Assembly (NCBI GenBank): GCA_039519185.1
Contig: CM076850.1
Location: 164,628,974 to 164,692,973 of the forward strand
Source: Astragalus membranaceus
Taxonomy: Eukaryota; Streptophyta; Magnoliopsida; Fabales; Fabaceae
DNA length: 64,000 bases
Reading direction: 5' to 3'
In this document: piece after piece, positions 21,837 through 35,493 of the stretch
Layout: every line of letters begins with the position of its first letter
Position numbering within the stretch: position 1 is the first letter of the stretch
Made by a program: the position numbers and the translations under genes
Notes under the pieces: generated by a model
The model's input: only the letters and a program-made list of their open reading frames with translations
Databases searched by the model: none
What the model was told of the DNA's origin: nothing

Positions 21837-23486
21837 GGTGCATTTAGTAAATTATTATGTCTATACACTACTATTAAGGTACCTTCCACATTTGTAGACC
21901 ATTTTCATCAGATGATTTCAATTTTAATTTTAAATTGTATTTTTAGATTCATATGGATAGTTTTTGGGACAAATTGATTTGATGTCCTTATAAAATGAGT
22001 CTCACCGGAATAACAAAACAAGAAATGAAATATTTAGTTTACAAAATAAGGTACTAGAATATTAATTAGAGGGTATGAAAGTCTTAGCAATTAATAATGA
22101 TTCTGATTCTAAAACTTTTTAAACCAAATGAATGTTTTTTATTTAGCCGAATCAATTATTCACCTAATTTGGGTCGAAAATATCCTTTTTTTATTTGTTG
22201 CCAACTCGTTGAAAAATATTCTTAAACCGGAAAATGTTGCTTATTGGGTTCGGAACTAACTTCCCCTAAACATTGGAGAACAAAATGCAATATACCAAAT
22301 TGTTCAAGTGTTCTAATTTTAGCTGTTTCGAAGGGATTTATTCTCTTTCAAGAAAAGATTATTCTTATTAGTATCGACACAGACACGTATACTAAACACA
22401 CCATGGAAACAGACACGTAAACACCAATAATAGCCATTATTTTTGGGTGACGCTTACAGTCATTTGCCAAAACATAGTGGGTAAGAGCCATTATTTTTGA
22501 AAGACTATTGTTAGTAATAGAACTTACTTATACTCCATATCGTATTATTTTAATATACACGATTCTCTCGGTCTTAATTATAGATACTTTTCCAATTTAA
22601 TATGATTCTTATTTGCCTTATATTTGGAATACTTTTTTTTTGTCTAAAAAAGTTTAGGCGATTTGGAATAAACAAAAAAATACTATTTTGGAATACTTTA
22701 AAAACTCATAAAAAATAAAAAAAACAAAAAATAAAAAATGTTCGGATTAGAAAATGACAAGAAAGGCCCATTTCTCTCACATAAAAATGGTGCTTTTGAT
22801 CGTGAAGTTTCTGTATCTTTCGCCGTATGACGAGTAAAGGAAATAGATACAAGTTAGAAAAAAAAACAATGATAATTTTTTAAACATTAATTAAAAGTAG
22901 AAGAATATTGGTCCTCACCCGGAAACTGATGGATTTAACAACAGTATTATCTGCAAAGGAAGAGAATGTTGCGCTCTCAAATCTATTGAAACGGTCATCC
23001 CATTCAACCACATTTCTCCTTTTCCCTGCTCCTTTTAGCATTATATAAGGCTTATCAGTGGGGGTGGGGGAATGTTAGTTTCCGGGGTTTGAAAGGAATT
23101 GGTCAGCGATGAGAAAGAAAGGAACAACAAGAATAGATGAACTGACCTTTCACCTTAAGAGAAACTGATGAAAGAGCTTTCCACTGAGAATCTGATTAAG
23201 GCTAGGTTTTCGAAACTAACTTCCCCTAAACATTGGAGAACAAAATGCAATATACCATATTGTTCAAGTGTTCCAATTTTTAGCTGTTTCGAAGGGATTT
23301 ATTCTCTTTCAAGAAATGATTATTCTTATTAGTATTGACACGGACACGTATACTAAACACACACTTGAAACAGACACGTAAACACCAATAATACTTTAAA
23401 AAATAGAAATAATTGAAGTGTTAGTGTCTACGGTAGAAACCAAACACGACTTCATATAACTTCAACCTGATAGGTTATGGAATTCT

Positions 23487-23986
23487 NNNNNNNNNNNNNN
23501 NNNNNNNNNNNNNNNNNNNNNNNNNNNNNNNNNNNNNNNNNNNNNNNNNNNNNNNNNNNNNNNNNNNNNNNNNNNNNNNNNNNNNNNNNNNNNNNNNNNN
23601 NNNNNNNNNNNNNNNNNNNNNNNNNNNNNNNNNNNNNNNNNNNNNNNNNNNNNNNNNNNNNNNNNNNNNNNNNNNNNNNNNNNNNNNNNNNNNNNNNNNN
23701 NNNNNNNNNNNNNNNNNNNNNNNNNNNNNNNNNNNNNNNNNNNNNNNNNNNNNNNNNNNNNNNNNNNNNNNNNNNNNNNNNNNNNNNNNNNNNNNNNNNN
23801 NNNNNNNNNNNNNNNNNNNNNNNNNNNNNNNNNNNNNNNNNNNNNNNNNNNNNNNNNNNNNNNNNNNNNNNNNNNNNNNNNNNNNNNNNNNNNNNNNNNN
23901 NNNNNNNNNNNNNNNNNNNNNNNNNNNNNNNNNNNNNNNNNNNNNNNNNNNNNNNNNNNNNNNNNNNNNNNNNNNNNNNNNNNNNN
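23487..23986. other. Assembly gap of exactly 500 N
   Basis: Exactly 500 N, a placeholder length. Left edge is array unit sequence; right edge is inside Athila reverse transcriptase. The gap must hide most of pol, the 3' LTR and part of an array unit, so its real size is much larger. Confidence 0.97.
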
Positions 23987-24644
23987 AGGGCAAGGGAAAA
24001 TGATCCTTTCTTGTGGCTTTGTTGAGCTTCCTATAATCCATACAAATCCTCCAACCAGTTACAGTTCTTGTAGGAATAAGCTCATTCTTCTCATTGGCTA
24101 CCACTGTGACCCCTCCTTTCTTAGGAACACACTGCACGGGACTCACCCATGCACTGTCAGAGATGGGACACACAATGCCAGCATCCAGCCACTTGATAAT
24201 CTCTTTCTTCACAACTTCTTTCATAATGGGATTTAGCCTCCTCTGTCCTTGAATGCTATTTTTAGCACCTTCTTCAAGAATGATTCTGTGCATACAGATG
24301 GTAGGACTAATCCCCTTTATATCGGACATCTGCCACCCAATTGCATTCTTATGCCTCTTTAGGGTAGTAATGAGATCATGCTCTTGACTCTTAGAGAGAT
24401 TAGAAGCAATGATCACAGGCAGTGTATCATTTTCCCCTAAATAAGCATATTTGAGATGCTGTGGCAATTCCTTCAGTTCAAGAGTAGGGGGTTTTTCTAT
24501 AGAAGGCACATTCCTCTTGAGATTAGAATCTCCAAGTTCAAGAGACTCATATTGCTTAGTCCAAATCTCCTTGACAGTAACCTCTTCATTTAGCAGCCCT
24601 TCTTCCAATAATTCACTCTTATCCACACTTGCTAAGGCTTTCAC
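23987..24644 (-). pseudogene. Athila reverse transcriptase start, cut by gap
   Basis: The frame enters the RT fingers region, with IKWLDAGIVCPISDSAWVSP, a lineage-typical insertion after PKKGG, and WRICMDYRKLNKATRKDHFP, then runs into the gap. Catalytic motifs are not visible. It is in a different frame from the protease part on its 5' side, so at least one frame change separates them. Confidence 0.85.
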
Positions 24645-24663
24645 CAGATGGTCACTTTGCTTG

Positions 24664-26145
24664 TTAAACTGTTTCTGAACTAGAGTCTAGAGATACCACA
24701 AAGGAACACTCCTCAGTTCCCTTTTCAGGTAACTTCAGGGCATTCATGACATTAAACTTGATCTCTTGATCATTGACCCTCATAGTTAACTCCCCCTTCT
24801 GCACATCAATTAGAGTCTTGCCAGTAGCCAAGAAGGGTCTTCCAAGTATGATAGGCACCTCCTTATCTGCATCAAAATCTAAAATCACAAAGTCAGCCGG
24901 AAAAACAAATTTATCTACCTTTATCAGCACATCCTCAATGATTCCTTCAGGATAGGCAATAGATTTATCTGCTAGTTGGAGTGTGACAGTTGTAGGCCTG
25001 GCAACTCCGATACCTAACTGAGTAAAGACAGACTTAGGCATCAAGTTGATGCTTGCACCTAAATCACAGAGAGCTCTACCAGTATAGGTTTCACCAATAG
25101 AACATGGGATGGTGAAACTGCCTGGGTCCTTCCGCTTGCTTGGAAGCTTGCTTTGCATAATCATACTACATTCTTCTTTCATGGCCACTGTTTCAAATTC
25201 ACCTAGCCTCCTCCTTTTGGTTAAGACATCCTTCATGAACTTTGCATAGTTGGGCATTTGTTGAAGAGCCTCAACCAGAGGGACATTAATGTGCAGTTGT
25301 TTCAACACCTCTAGAAACTTGCCAAATTGGTTGTCTTGCTGTGCATTCTTTAATCTCTGAGGAAATGGTGGAGGTGACACATCTTGATCAAGCACAGGTT
25401 GTGGCACTGGCGTTGCATCAGATGCTGCAGCATCAGTTGCTGTCGCATCTGGCTTACTCTTTTTTTCATTTTTTTCAACTTTTTCTTTCTTTTCAAAATC
25501 TTTTTCTTTTCTTTTGTCACCACCACCTGTATCAAGTGATGGCCCATTCAAATCCTTCCCACTCCTTAGAGATATAGCCTTGCATGACTCCTTACCCTTG
25601 GATGATGTAGCTTCAGTAGTGGAAGGCAATGCTCCACTAGGTCTTTGGGTTAGAGCAGAAGCTATTTGGCCTATTTGGTTCTCAAGATTTTTGATTGCAG
25701 CACCTTGTGTCTGATATTGAGTCTTTGTTTCATTCATGAAAGCCTTAAGCATGGCCTCCATAGAGTTATCAGTTGCCGGAGCAGCTTGTCTTGATTGAGC
25801 AGGGAATCCGGGTGGCACATCAGGTGTTGTTGCAGCATTGTTGCTCCACCTGAAATTTGGATGATCTTTCCACCCAGGATTGTAGGTATTTGAATATGGA
25901 TTATTACCCTTGTTGTACCTAACATAGTTGACTGAGATAGGATTCGCAGGACACTCCTCATAAAGATGACCTCCTCCACAATATACACAACTAGTTGTCC
26001 CAGGAGGGGCTTGCTCAATGGCTGATGCTGTAGCTTCTGGTGCAGCAGAGGGTGCTGCAGCACTTGCTGTGTTGAAATTCTTCATCATATTGGTAAGGGA
26101 TGCCACTTGAGCTGATAAAGCTGTAACCTCACTTACTTCGTGCAT
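24664..26145 (-). pseudogene. Athila gag C-part and aspartic protease
   Basis: A 493-codon frame. An early zinc-knuckle-like CVYCGGGHLYEEC lies at about residues 53-65, a charged Lys/Glu-rich and Ala-rich linker follows, then a retroviral-type protease with ALCDLGASINLMP (D-L-G in place of D-T-G/D-S-G, which is usual in this lineage), and FPADFVILDF and IILGRPFLAT downstream. It ends at a stop at 24664-24666. Confidence 0.85.
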
Positions 26146-26150
26146 TCCAG

Positions 26151-27086
26151 CTACCTTCTTTTGTCACTGACCCTAGCTGTGGGCCATTGGTATCTATTTG
26201 CAGCAATAGTCTCTATTAAGTTGTACGCATCATTGTAAGAACCGTTAAGCAACACTCCTCCAGATGAGGCATCAAGCATGAGTCTAGTTTGAGGTTCCAG
26301 CCCATTGTAGAAAGTTTCCATTTGAACAATAACAGGTAGTCCATGGTGAGGGCATTTCCTATGCAATTCTTTAAATCTTTCCCATGCTTCAAACAATGAT
26401 TCAAATTCAGTTTGTCTAAAAGATGTAATTTCAGTCCTCATTCTGGCGTTTTTGATTGGTGGAAAGTATTTTGTCATAAACTTTTCTGCCATCTCATTCC
26501 AGGTAGTGATAGAGTTAGGTTCTAAGGAATTTAACCAAACCTTAGCTCTATCCTTCAAGGAATAAGGAAACAGCTTAAGCTTAAAAGCATCATCAGAAAC
26601 ACCAGGGAGTATGAAATTACTACAAACTTCTACAAATTGTTTTAGATGCAAGTGTGGGTCCTCAGTAGGTCCTCCACCAAATTTCCCAATTGTTTGAAGC
26701 ATTTGGAACATCATAGGCTTGAATTCAAAATGAGCTGTGGCAAGTCCAGGCCTTACTATGCTAGTTTGCATAGTTTGAGGGTCAAAAACAGCATAATCCC
26801 TCATAGGCCTGTCCCTGTCATTAGCCATGCCTATGACTGTTTGGTTAATAAGTTGTTGCATATGAAATGGCTTACCATGTTCAGTTCCTGTATACTCAGA
26901 TCCAGACCACTCAGTACGTGGTCCTTGGCCTTGTAAATGTCCATGTTGAGAACCATGTTGAGAAGCCATGGCAGCAGCTCTGCCCAATTCAATGAACCCT
27001 TGAGTATGTTGAATCCAGCGCAACCTTCTAAACAGCCTTTCTATTTCAGGATGCAACTCAAACTCCGGTGAAGAGCGCCTGTGCAT
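26151..27086 (-). pseudogene. Athila gag
   Basis: A 311-codon frame with the retrotransposon gag fold (ending of the conserved block FMTKYFPPIKNARMRTEI, then TEFESLFEAWERFKELHRKC). Gag forms the virus-like particle. The frame stops at 26151 and homology continues in another frame from 26145, consistent with a one-base loss near 26155. Confidence 0.85.
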
Positions 27087-27206
27087 ATGCTATAGCACCA
27101 GGATGCTGTAGCAACAGAATGCTGTAGCACAAAAACAGAACACCCAAGTAAAATAACAAAAGGTCACTAACTTACTAGCTAATTAAACAATCAATTTAAC
27201 TAAGTT

Positions 27207-27229
27207 CCCCGGCAACGACGCCAAAAACT
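27207..27229 (-). promoter_or_regulatory. Athila primer-binding site
   Basis: On the minus strand TTTTTGGCGTCGTTGCCGGG lies directly inside the 5' LTR. It differs by one base from the TGGCGCCGTTGCCGGGGA form often assigned to tRNA-Asp priming in this lineage. Confidence 0.8.
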
Positions 27230-28620
27230 TGTTGTGTGAAAACTTAGTGCAAGTATACACTGTCTTAACAAGTAATAAAGGGTAAATGAGACCGTTCCCA
27301 CGAGGAATTTAGTTAAATGCAAGAGCTTAACTTTGCTAACAAATTAGTGAATAAAGTAAATGACACACAAATTTGGGTAACATAAACAGTAATGAAAATT
27401 AAGGAATAATGGGAATGGTATTTAAGAATCAGTGATGAGAACAAGCTGAGATGCATTCACTTCAGTAACTTCATTAATATGCTATTAAGGGTATGTTCAA
27501 TGCTGCGGCATTAGGTGCTGCAGCAATAAGACGTTATTCTCTCGAATACTTCACACTAGGTTTTCCTTGCAAGAGTTTATCTCTAAACCCTAAAGAAGTA
27601 CCTTCTAGGCTGCTTGAGCACTGGCAGTATTCACCTTATGGGCTATACCTTCCTATCTCTAGGGTTAAGCAAGGAACGTCAAGATCTCTCATTAATGTCC
27701 ACTACCCATATTACCTTGTGAGATTTATTTACAAACCATCTCTGAATTTATAAATGCTATTTAGAATAGACGGCCAATCCTACTCTAAAATGGAAATATT
27801 ATCACACACAATGTAAAATGCACAACATTAAACATACTTCATAAATAGCATAGAAAATCTAGTTACATCAGATCCAGCATCTCAACTATGAGAAATTAGC
27901 TCATATTGAGCTTACAAAACATGGAAAACAACTTAAACAATAGAGTAGAAGTCATATTACAAATTTCAAGGGAAGAAATGATACTATTGAGATAGAACAG
28001 TGAATGAACTCCAATAGTAGTGATGGAGATCTGCTCCAGCTCTTCTAGTAGAAATCCACCAAGAGAAATGCAATTCCAAGTAGTGCTGTCGCAATGGTCT
28101 CAGCAGTGACGCTTGTGGGTAACAATGGTGAGCTAAGCACGCTATGAGGAGCTATCTCTAAACTTCCCCTTGACGGCAGAGCATCCTCATGAAAGAAGGG
28201 GAAACGTCCTTATATAGTGTCTCCTTGCACGCAACCCTAGAATGAGGGCCTTTTAGGGAAATGCATCCTAGGTTTAAGGGCAATCATGGGAATTCCACAA
28301 TAGGAAATATCTGTCCGTGCAATATATTTCTGACACCTGTCCTTGCCTCCATTTTCGTGTTTTCCGCATTCCCTTGCAGCTTTCTCTCTCATCTTCCGCA
28401 ATTCTTCATGTTGCGCACACACTTACTGCTGCAGCACTGACACTAAACAAAAATAAATGCATTAAGGGCATCAAAATGCCCAAATTAAACCAATTCATTC
28501 CTGCACCATTATTTCTAACCTAAACACATAATTACATCATAATTGACACAACAAGTTTATTAAATCACTTAAATTCAAGCTAAAAAAGCAAGTAATAACC
28601 ATCATAAAAGATGGTTATCA
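27230..28620 (-). repeat. Athila 5' LTR (about 1.4 kb)
   Basis: On the minus strand it starts TGATAACCATC at 28620 and ends next to the primer-binding site. A TATA box (CTATATAAGG) lies at 28208-28217, a plausible U3 promoter. The matching 3' LTR is hidden by the gap. Confidence 0.8.
28208..28217 (-). promoter_or_regulatory. TATA box of Athila LTR
   Basis: CTATATAAGG on the minus strand, about 410 bp into the LTR, in the position expected for the U3 promoter. Confidence 0.55.
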
Positions 28621-28729
28621 CCCATTCAACCACATTTCTCCTTTTCCCTGCTCCTTTTAGCATTATATAAGGCTTATCAATGGGGGTGGGGGAATGTTAG
28701 TTTCCGGGGTTTGAAAGGAACTGGTCAGC

Positions 28730-29835
28730 GACGAGAAAGAAAGGAACAACAAGAATAGAGGAACTGACCTTTCACCTTAAGAGAAACTGATGAAAGAGCT
28801 TTCCACTGAGAATCTGATTAAGGCTAGGTTTTCAGAACTAACTTCCCCTAAACATTGGAGAACAAAATGCAATATACCAAATTGTTCAAGTGTTCCAATT
28901 TTCAGCTGTTTCGAAGGGATTTATTCTCCTTCAAGAAAAGATTATTCTTATTAGTATTGACACAGACACGTATACTAAACACACCAGTGAAACAGACACG
29001 TAAACACCAATAATACTTTAAAAAATAGAAATAATTGAAGTGTCGGTGTCTACGGTAGACACCAAACACGACTTCATATAACTTCAACCTGATAGGTTGT
29101 GGAATTCTTTTTCCATTTTTTTTTAATAAATAAAAAATAAGATAATGGAATGAAGGGGCAATTATAAACGCACTCTTGGGTGACGCTTACAGTCATTTGC
29201 CAAAACATAGTGGGTAAGAGCCATTATTTTAGAAAGGCTATTGTTAGAAATAGAACTTACTAGTACTCCATATCGTATTATTTTAATATACACGATTCTC
29301 TCGGTCTTAATTATAGATACTTTTCCTATTTAATATGATCCTTATTTGCCTTATATTTGGAATACTTTTTTTTGTCTAAAAAAGTTTAGGCGATTTGGAA
29401 TAAACAAAAAAATACTGTTTTGGAATACTTTAAAAGCTCATAAAAAATAAAAAAAACAAAAAATAAAAAATGTTCGGATTAGAAAAGGACATGAAAGGCC
29501 AATTTCTCTCACAAAAATGGTGCTTTTGATCGTGAAGTTTCTGTATCTTTCGCCGTATGACGAGTTAAGGAAATAGATATAAGTTAGAAAAAAAACAATG
29601 ATAATTTTTTAAACATTAATTAAAAGTAGAAGAATATTGGTCCTCACACGGAAACTGATGGATTTAACAACAGTATTATCTGCAAAGGAAGAGAATGTTG
29701 CGCTCTCAAATGTATTGAAACGGTCATCCCATTCAACCACAGTTCTCCTTTTCCCTGCTCCTTTTAGCATTATATAAGGCTTATTAGTGGGGTGGGGGAA
29801 TGTTAGTTTTCGGGGTTTGAAAGGAACTGGTCAGT
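28730..29835 (+). repeat. Array unit 3 (short form)
   Basis: A 1,106-bp uninterrupted short unit. The landmark reads GACGAG where the others have GATGAG. Confidence 0.9.
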
Positions 29836-30327
29836 GATGAGAAAGAAAGGAACAACAAGAATAGAGGAACTGACCTTTCACCTTAAGAGAAACTGATGAA
29901 AGAGCTTTCCACTGAGAATCTGATTAAGGCTAGGTTTTCGAAGGGATCAAGGGAGATACAAAAGGGGTGAAGGCGAGAGAGAGCTTTCACCTGAGGAACT
30001 TGAGATTGATCGTTCACTTTTGGTAACGGAGGCGATGTTTCATCTATCAAGGAGAGGTTTCATAGAGGAGAGGTTTCATCTTGGAGGCTAGGTTTCAAAA
30101 GGAACGAAGCAAATTAGTTTCAAGCCTTCCCGGTTAATCAGATCAACGTTTTTTTTTTTTTATATATCCTCTCTCAACGTTAATTCCTAAGTTAGTGGGA
30201 ACTAATTTTTTTTTTTTGAGGAAAAAGAGGGTAGTGGGAAATAGAGGGAACGGAATTTTGTTAAAATAAATGGGGGAAATAATTTTTTTGTTAAAAAAAA
30301 AGAAGGAATCGAATTTTTTGGTGGAAG

Positions 30328-30588
30328 GTCAGCGACTAAAAAATCGGTCACAAATATCAGCGACCATAAAATCGGTCACTAACCAAAAAGTATTTTATAC
30401 ATTGAATCAGTCTCTAAATCGGTCGCTACTAGTGACCGAAAAAGCGGTCTCTAAAGCTAGCGACCAAAAAATCGGTCACTAAGCAAAAAGTATTTTATTC
30501 CTATTGAATCGGTCTCTAAATCGGTCGCTAAAGGGACCGATTTTTTTGGTCGCTAAATCAGTCACTATTTAGCGAATTTCTAGTAGTG
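30328..30588 (-). mobile_element. CACTA-type terminus in array unit 4
   Basis: Second copy of the same terminus, with a few substitutions in the subterminal GGTCGCTA motifs. The matching position within the long unit shows it was amplified with the unit. Confidence 0.75.
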
Positions 30589-31650
30589 TGTATCTATTTA
30601 GCTATACAATATTATTACTGTGTGATTGTGTAAACATTACTGGAAAATGAATACAACAACTATCTGTTGGAATTTGAGTGAGTGGTTAATTCACGTCGAG
30701 TAAGAATCAACCAAATGAATGATGTATAAGAGAGATGACCTATATACCAAACACTGAGGCGTATAGAGTTGGCAGATAAATTTGAGAATTTTTTGGCTAC
30801 AAATCTATAGACTACAATCAGGTGGTTTGTATTGTATAAAACTCTATTTTAACATGCTATTTGATTAATGCTAATTTTGGTTTCTATTTGATGATCTCTT
30901 TGCTTTTGTTTTGATTGTTGAGTGTTGACCGAAACAAAGTGTGTGGCTATGAAGGTTTTGCTTTTATACAGTTGCATTGCTGAGGCGTTTAAAGGAATTT
31001 GCTGTGCAAGTGTTTGGACTTTGGAAGAATGATCGAATACTTTATATGGTTTGTGTCACCGTATTCATTGCCAGTTAGCTATTAGTTATTACTTACGAGT
31101 ATTAAAGAATATGAAAAAGTAATGAAGGACAACAATGAGGGGTATCTTTTACCCCTGATTACAGTAAAGAATTGTTCTTAAATTGTAGTGATCGATTTGC
31201 ACAGGACAACCGCACCAGCTTAAATAGCACAAAAGATCTCTTTAATTTGCTGAATCAGCCGGAATAAAGATACAACACCTGTGCAATGGTCGGTGTTATC
31301 TTCTTCCACGTCATTTTTTCGTTTATTTGATTCGTACTAACTACCAATTTTCGGTCACTAAAATGAAAAAATCTTTCATAAGAAGTTTGTATCGGACCCG
31401 ACACACCAAAACAGGTGAACTCACCTAATTATTTTGGAGAATTTTGACTTTATGCTGCTTTTGTTATTGCTTCTATATATAATGACTATATCATTTACAG
31501 GTAACTAGTATTTTATGGTCGGTGTATTGCCATGAAGTCATTAGATAGAAATGCTGCTTTTGTATGGTACAAAGCTTGTAGTAGTGTCTTCCTTGTTTAT
31601 CCCACAAAGTGTCTTGCCAACCATAGAAACCAACTCTAAAGAAATATGAC

Positions 31651-31848
31651 TTGTCCCCACTTACTATTGCTGCTACTGCTGGTTCCTTCTTTATAATATT
31701 TATTGGATTGTTGTATGAATTCTATGACACATTCAAATTATCAACCAAATTAATTTCATATTTCTATATTCCAACTTTTTATGTTCTAAATAAAAGGGAA
31801 ATAAACAAACCAAATACAAAAGAAATAGGCCATAAGGTAAAATTTTGA
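31651..31848 (+). other. 65-codon open frame, long unit 4 copy
   Basis: Second copy of the frame at 21639, same length and still open, with changes in the hydrophobic segment and one L-to-S change. Confidence 0.25.
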
Positions 31849-33269
31849 GGTGCATTTAGTAAATTATTATGTCTATACACTACTATTAAGGTACCTTCCA
31901 CATTTGTAGACCATTTTCATCAGATGATTTTAATTTTAATTTTAAATTGTATTTTTAGATTCATATGGATATTTTCTGGGAGAAATTGATTTGATGTCCT
32001 CATAAAATGAGTCTCACCGGAATAACAAAACAAGAAATGAAATATTTAGTTTACAAAATAAGGTACTAGAATATTAATTAGAGGGTATGAAAGTCTAAGC
32101 AATTAATAATGATTCTGATTCTAAAACTTTTTAAACCAAATGAATGTTTTTTATTTAGCCGAATCAATTATTCACCTAATTTGGGTCGAAAATATCCTTT
32201 TTTTATTTGTTGCCAACTCGTTGAAAAATATTCTTAAACCGGAAAATGTTGCTTATTGGGTTCGGAACTAACTTCCCCTAAACATTGGAGAACAAAATGC
32301 AATATACCAAATTGTTCAAGTGTTCCAATTTCAGCTGTTTCGAAGGTATTTAGTCTCTTTCAAGAAAAGATTATTCTTATTAGTATCGACACAGACACGT
32401 ATACTAAACACACCAGTGAAACAGACACGTAAACACCAATAATACTTTAAAAGATAGAAATAATTGAAGTGTCAGTGTCTACGGTAGACACCAAACACGA
32501 CTTCATATAACTTCAACCTGATAGGTTGTGGAATTCTTTTTCCATTGTTTTTTAATAAATAAAAAATAAGATAATGGAATGAAGGGGAAATTATAAACCC
32601 ACTCTTGGGTGACGCTTACAGTCATTTGCCAAAACATAGTGGGTAAGAGCCATTATTTTTGAAAGGCTATTGTTATAAATAGAACTTACTAGTACTCCAT
32701 ATCTTATTATTTTAATATACACGATTCTCTCGGTCTTAATTATAGATACTTTTCCTATTTAATATGATCCTTATTTGCCTTATATTTAGAATACTTTTTT
32801 TTTGTCTAAAAAAGTTTAGGCGATTTGGAATAAACAAAAAAAATACTGTTTTGGAATACTTTAAAAGCTCATAAAAAATAAAAAAAATAAAAAATAAAAA
32901 ATGTTCGGATTAGAAAATGACAAGAAAGGCCCATTTCTCTCACATAAAAATGGTGCTTTTGATCGTGAAGTTTCTGTATCTTTCGCCGTATGACGAGTTA
33001 AGGAAATAGATATAAGTTAGAAAAAAAACAATGATAATTTTTTAAACATTAATTAAAAGTAGAAGAATATTGGTTCTCACCCGGAAACTGATGGATTTAA
33101 CAACAGTATTATCTGCAAAGGAAGAGAATGTTGCGCTCTCAAATGTATTGAAACGGTCATCCCATTCAACCACATTTCTCCTTTTCCCTGCTCCTTTTAG
33201 CATTATATAAGGCTTATCAGTGGGGGTGGGGGAATGTAATTTTCTGGGGTTTAAAAGGAACTTGTCAGG

Positions 33270-34387
33270 GATGAGAAAGAAAGGAACAACAAGAATAGAG
33301 GAACTGACCTTTCACTTTAAGAGAAACTGATGAAAGAGGTTTCCACTGAGAATCTGATTAAGGCTAGGTTTTCGGAACTAACTTCCCCTAAAAATTGGAG
33401 AACAAAATGCAATATACCAAATTGTTCAAGTGTTCCAATTTTCAGCTGTTTCGAAGGTATTTATTCTCTTTCATGAAAAGATTATTCTTATTAGTATTGA
33501 CACGGACACGTATACTAAACACACCAGTGAAACAGACACGTAAACACCAAAAATACTTTAAAAAAAAATAGAAATAATTGAAGTGTCAGTGTCTACGGTA
33601 GACACCAAACACGACTTCATATAACTTCAACCTGATAGGTTGTGGAATTCTTTTTCCATTGTTTTTTAATAAATAAAAAATAAGATAATGGAATGATGGG
33701 GAAATTATAAACCCACTCTTGGGTGACGACGCTTACAGTCATTTGCCAAAACATAGTGGGTAAGAGCCATTATTTTTGAAAGGCTATTGTTAGAAATAGA
33801 ACTTACTAGTACTCCATTTCTTATTATTTTAATATACACGATTCTCTCGGTCTTAATTATAGATACTTTTCCTATTTAATATGATCCTTATTTGCCTTAT
33901 ATTTAGAATACTTTTTTTTGTCTAAAAAAGTTTAGGCGATTTGGAATAAACAAAAAAAATACTGTTTTGGAATACTTTAAAAGCTCATAAAAAATAAAAA
34001 AACAAAAAATAAAAAATGTTCGGATTAGAAAATGACAAGAAAGGCCCATTTCTCTCACATAAAAATGGTGCTTTTGATCGTGAAGTTTCTGTATCTTTCG
34101 CCGTATGACGAGTTAAGGAAATAGATATAAGTTAGAAAAAAAAAACAATGATAATTTTTTAAACATTAATTAAAAGTAGAAGAATATTGGTCCTCACCCG
34201 GAAACTGATTTGATTTAACAACAGTATTATATGCAAAGGAAGAGAATGTTGCGCTCTCAAATGTATTGAAACGGTCATCCCATTCAACCACATTTCTCCT
34301 TTTCCCTGCTCCTTTTAGCATTATATAAGGCTTATCAGTGGGGGTGGGGGAATGTTATTTTCCGGGGTTTAAAAGGAACTGGTCAGC
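33270..34387 (+). repeat. Array unit 5 (short form)
   Basis: A 1,118-bp short unit; ACGACG near 33727 is a local 3-bp duplication. Confidence 0.9.
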
Positions 34388-35493
34388 GATGAGAAAGAAA
34401 GGAACAACAAGAATAGAGGAACTGACCTTTCACCTTAAGAGAAACTGATGAAAGAGCTTTCCACTGAGAATCTGATTAAGGCAAGGTTTTCGGAACTAAC
34501 TTCCCCTAAACATTGGAGAACAAAATGCAGTATACCAAATTGTTCAAGTGTTCCAACTTTCAGCTGTTTCGAAGGTATTTATTCTCTTTCATGAAAAGAT
34601 TATTCTTATTAGTATTGACACGGACAGGTACACTAAACACACCAGTGAAACAGACACGTAAACACCAATAATACTTTAAAAAATAGGAATAATTGAAGTG
34701 TCAGTGTCTACGGTAGACACCAAACACGACTTCATATAACTTCAACCTGTTAGGTTGTGGAATTCTTTTTCCATTGTTTTTTAATAAATAAAAAATAAGA
34801 TGATGGAATGAAGGGGCAATTATAAACGCACTCTTGGGTGACGCTTACAGTCATTTGCCAAAACATAGTGGGTAAGAGCCATTATTTTTGAAAGGCTATT
34901 GTTAGAAATAGAACTTACTAGTACTCCATATCGTATTATTTTAATATACAGGATTCTCTCGGTCTTAATTATAGATACTTTTCCTATTTAATATGATCCT
35001 TATTTGCCTTATATTTGGAATACTTTTTTTGTCTAAAAAATTTTAGGCGATTTGGAATAAACAAAAACATACTGTTTTGGAATACTTTAAAAGCTCATAA
35101 AAAATAAAAAAACAAAAAATAAAAATGTTCGGATTAGAAAATGACAAGAAAGGCCCATTTCTCTCACATAAAAATGGTGCTTTTGATCGTGAAGTTTCTG
35201 TATCTTTCGCCGTATGACGAGTTAAGGAAATAGATATAAGAAAGAAAAAAAAACAATGATAATTTTTTAAACATTAATTAAAAGTAGAAGAATATTGGTC
35301 CTCACCCGGAAACTGATGGATTTAACAACAGTATTATCTGCAAAGGAAGAGAAAGTTGCGCTCTCAAATGTATTGAAACGGTCATCCCATTCAACCACAG
35401 TTCTCCTTTTCCCTGCTCCTTTTAGCATTATATAAGGCTTATCAGTGGGGGTGGGGAATGTTAGTTTCCGGGGTTTGAAAGGAACTGGTCAGC
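34388..35493 (+). repeat. Array unit 6 (short form)
   Basis: A 1,106-bp short unit with only scattered substitutions relative to units 5 and 8. Confidence 0.9.

Larger units (their letters stand above)
19831..23107 (+). repeat. Array unit 1 (long form)
   Basis: First unit, joined on its left to Helitron-like DNA. It carries the CACTA-type end (to 20576) and a 65-codon frame (21639-21836). It lacks about 170 bp found in other units near 22430, where CACCAATAAT runs directly into AGCCATTATTTTTGGGTGACG. Confidence 0.9.
23987..28620 (-). mobile_element. Athila-like Ty3/gypsy retrotransposon, 5' part
   Basis: Minus-strand element with 5' LTR (27230-28620), primer-binding site, gag, protease and the beginning of reverse transcriptase, cut by the assembly gap. 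The primer-binding site TTTTTGGCGTCGTTGCCGGG and the protease motif DLGASINLMP are characteristic of Athila-type Gypsy elements. It is inserted in an array unit at CGGTCAT|CCCATTC. Two frame changes in gag-pol show decay. Confidence 0.88.
23108..28729 (+). repeat. Array unit 2 (short form, split by gap and Athila)
   Basis: Unit sequence runs from 23108 to 23486, is lost in the gap and Athila element, and resumes at 28621 with CCCATTCAACCAC. The part between GGAATTCT and CGGTCAT (about 660 bp in other units) is not visible. Confidence 0.88.
29836..33269 (+). repeat. Array unit 4 (long form)
   Basis: The only uninterrupted long unit that also keeps the segment missing in unit 1. It is 3,434 bp and best represents the full repeat. 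Confidence 0.92.
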
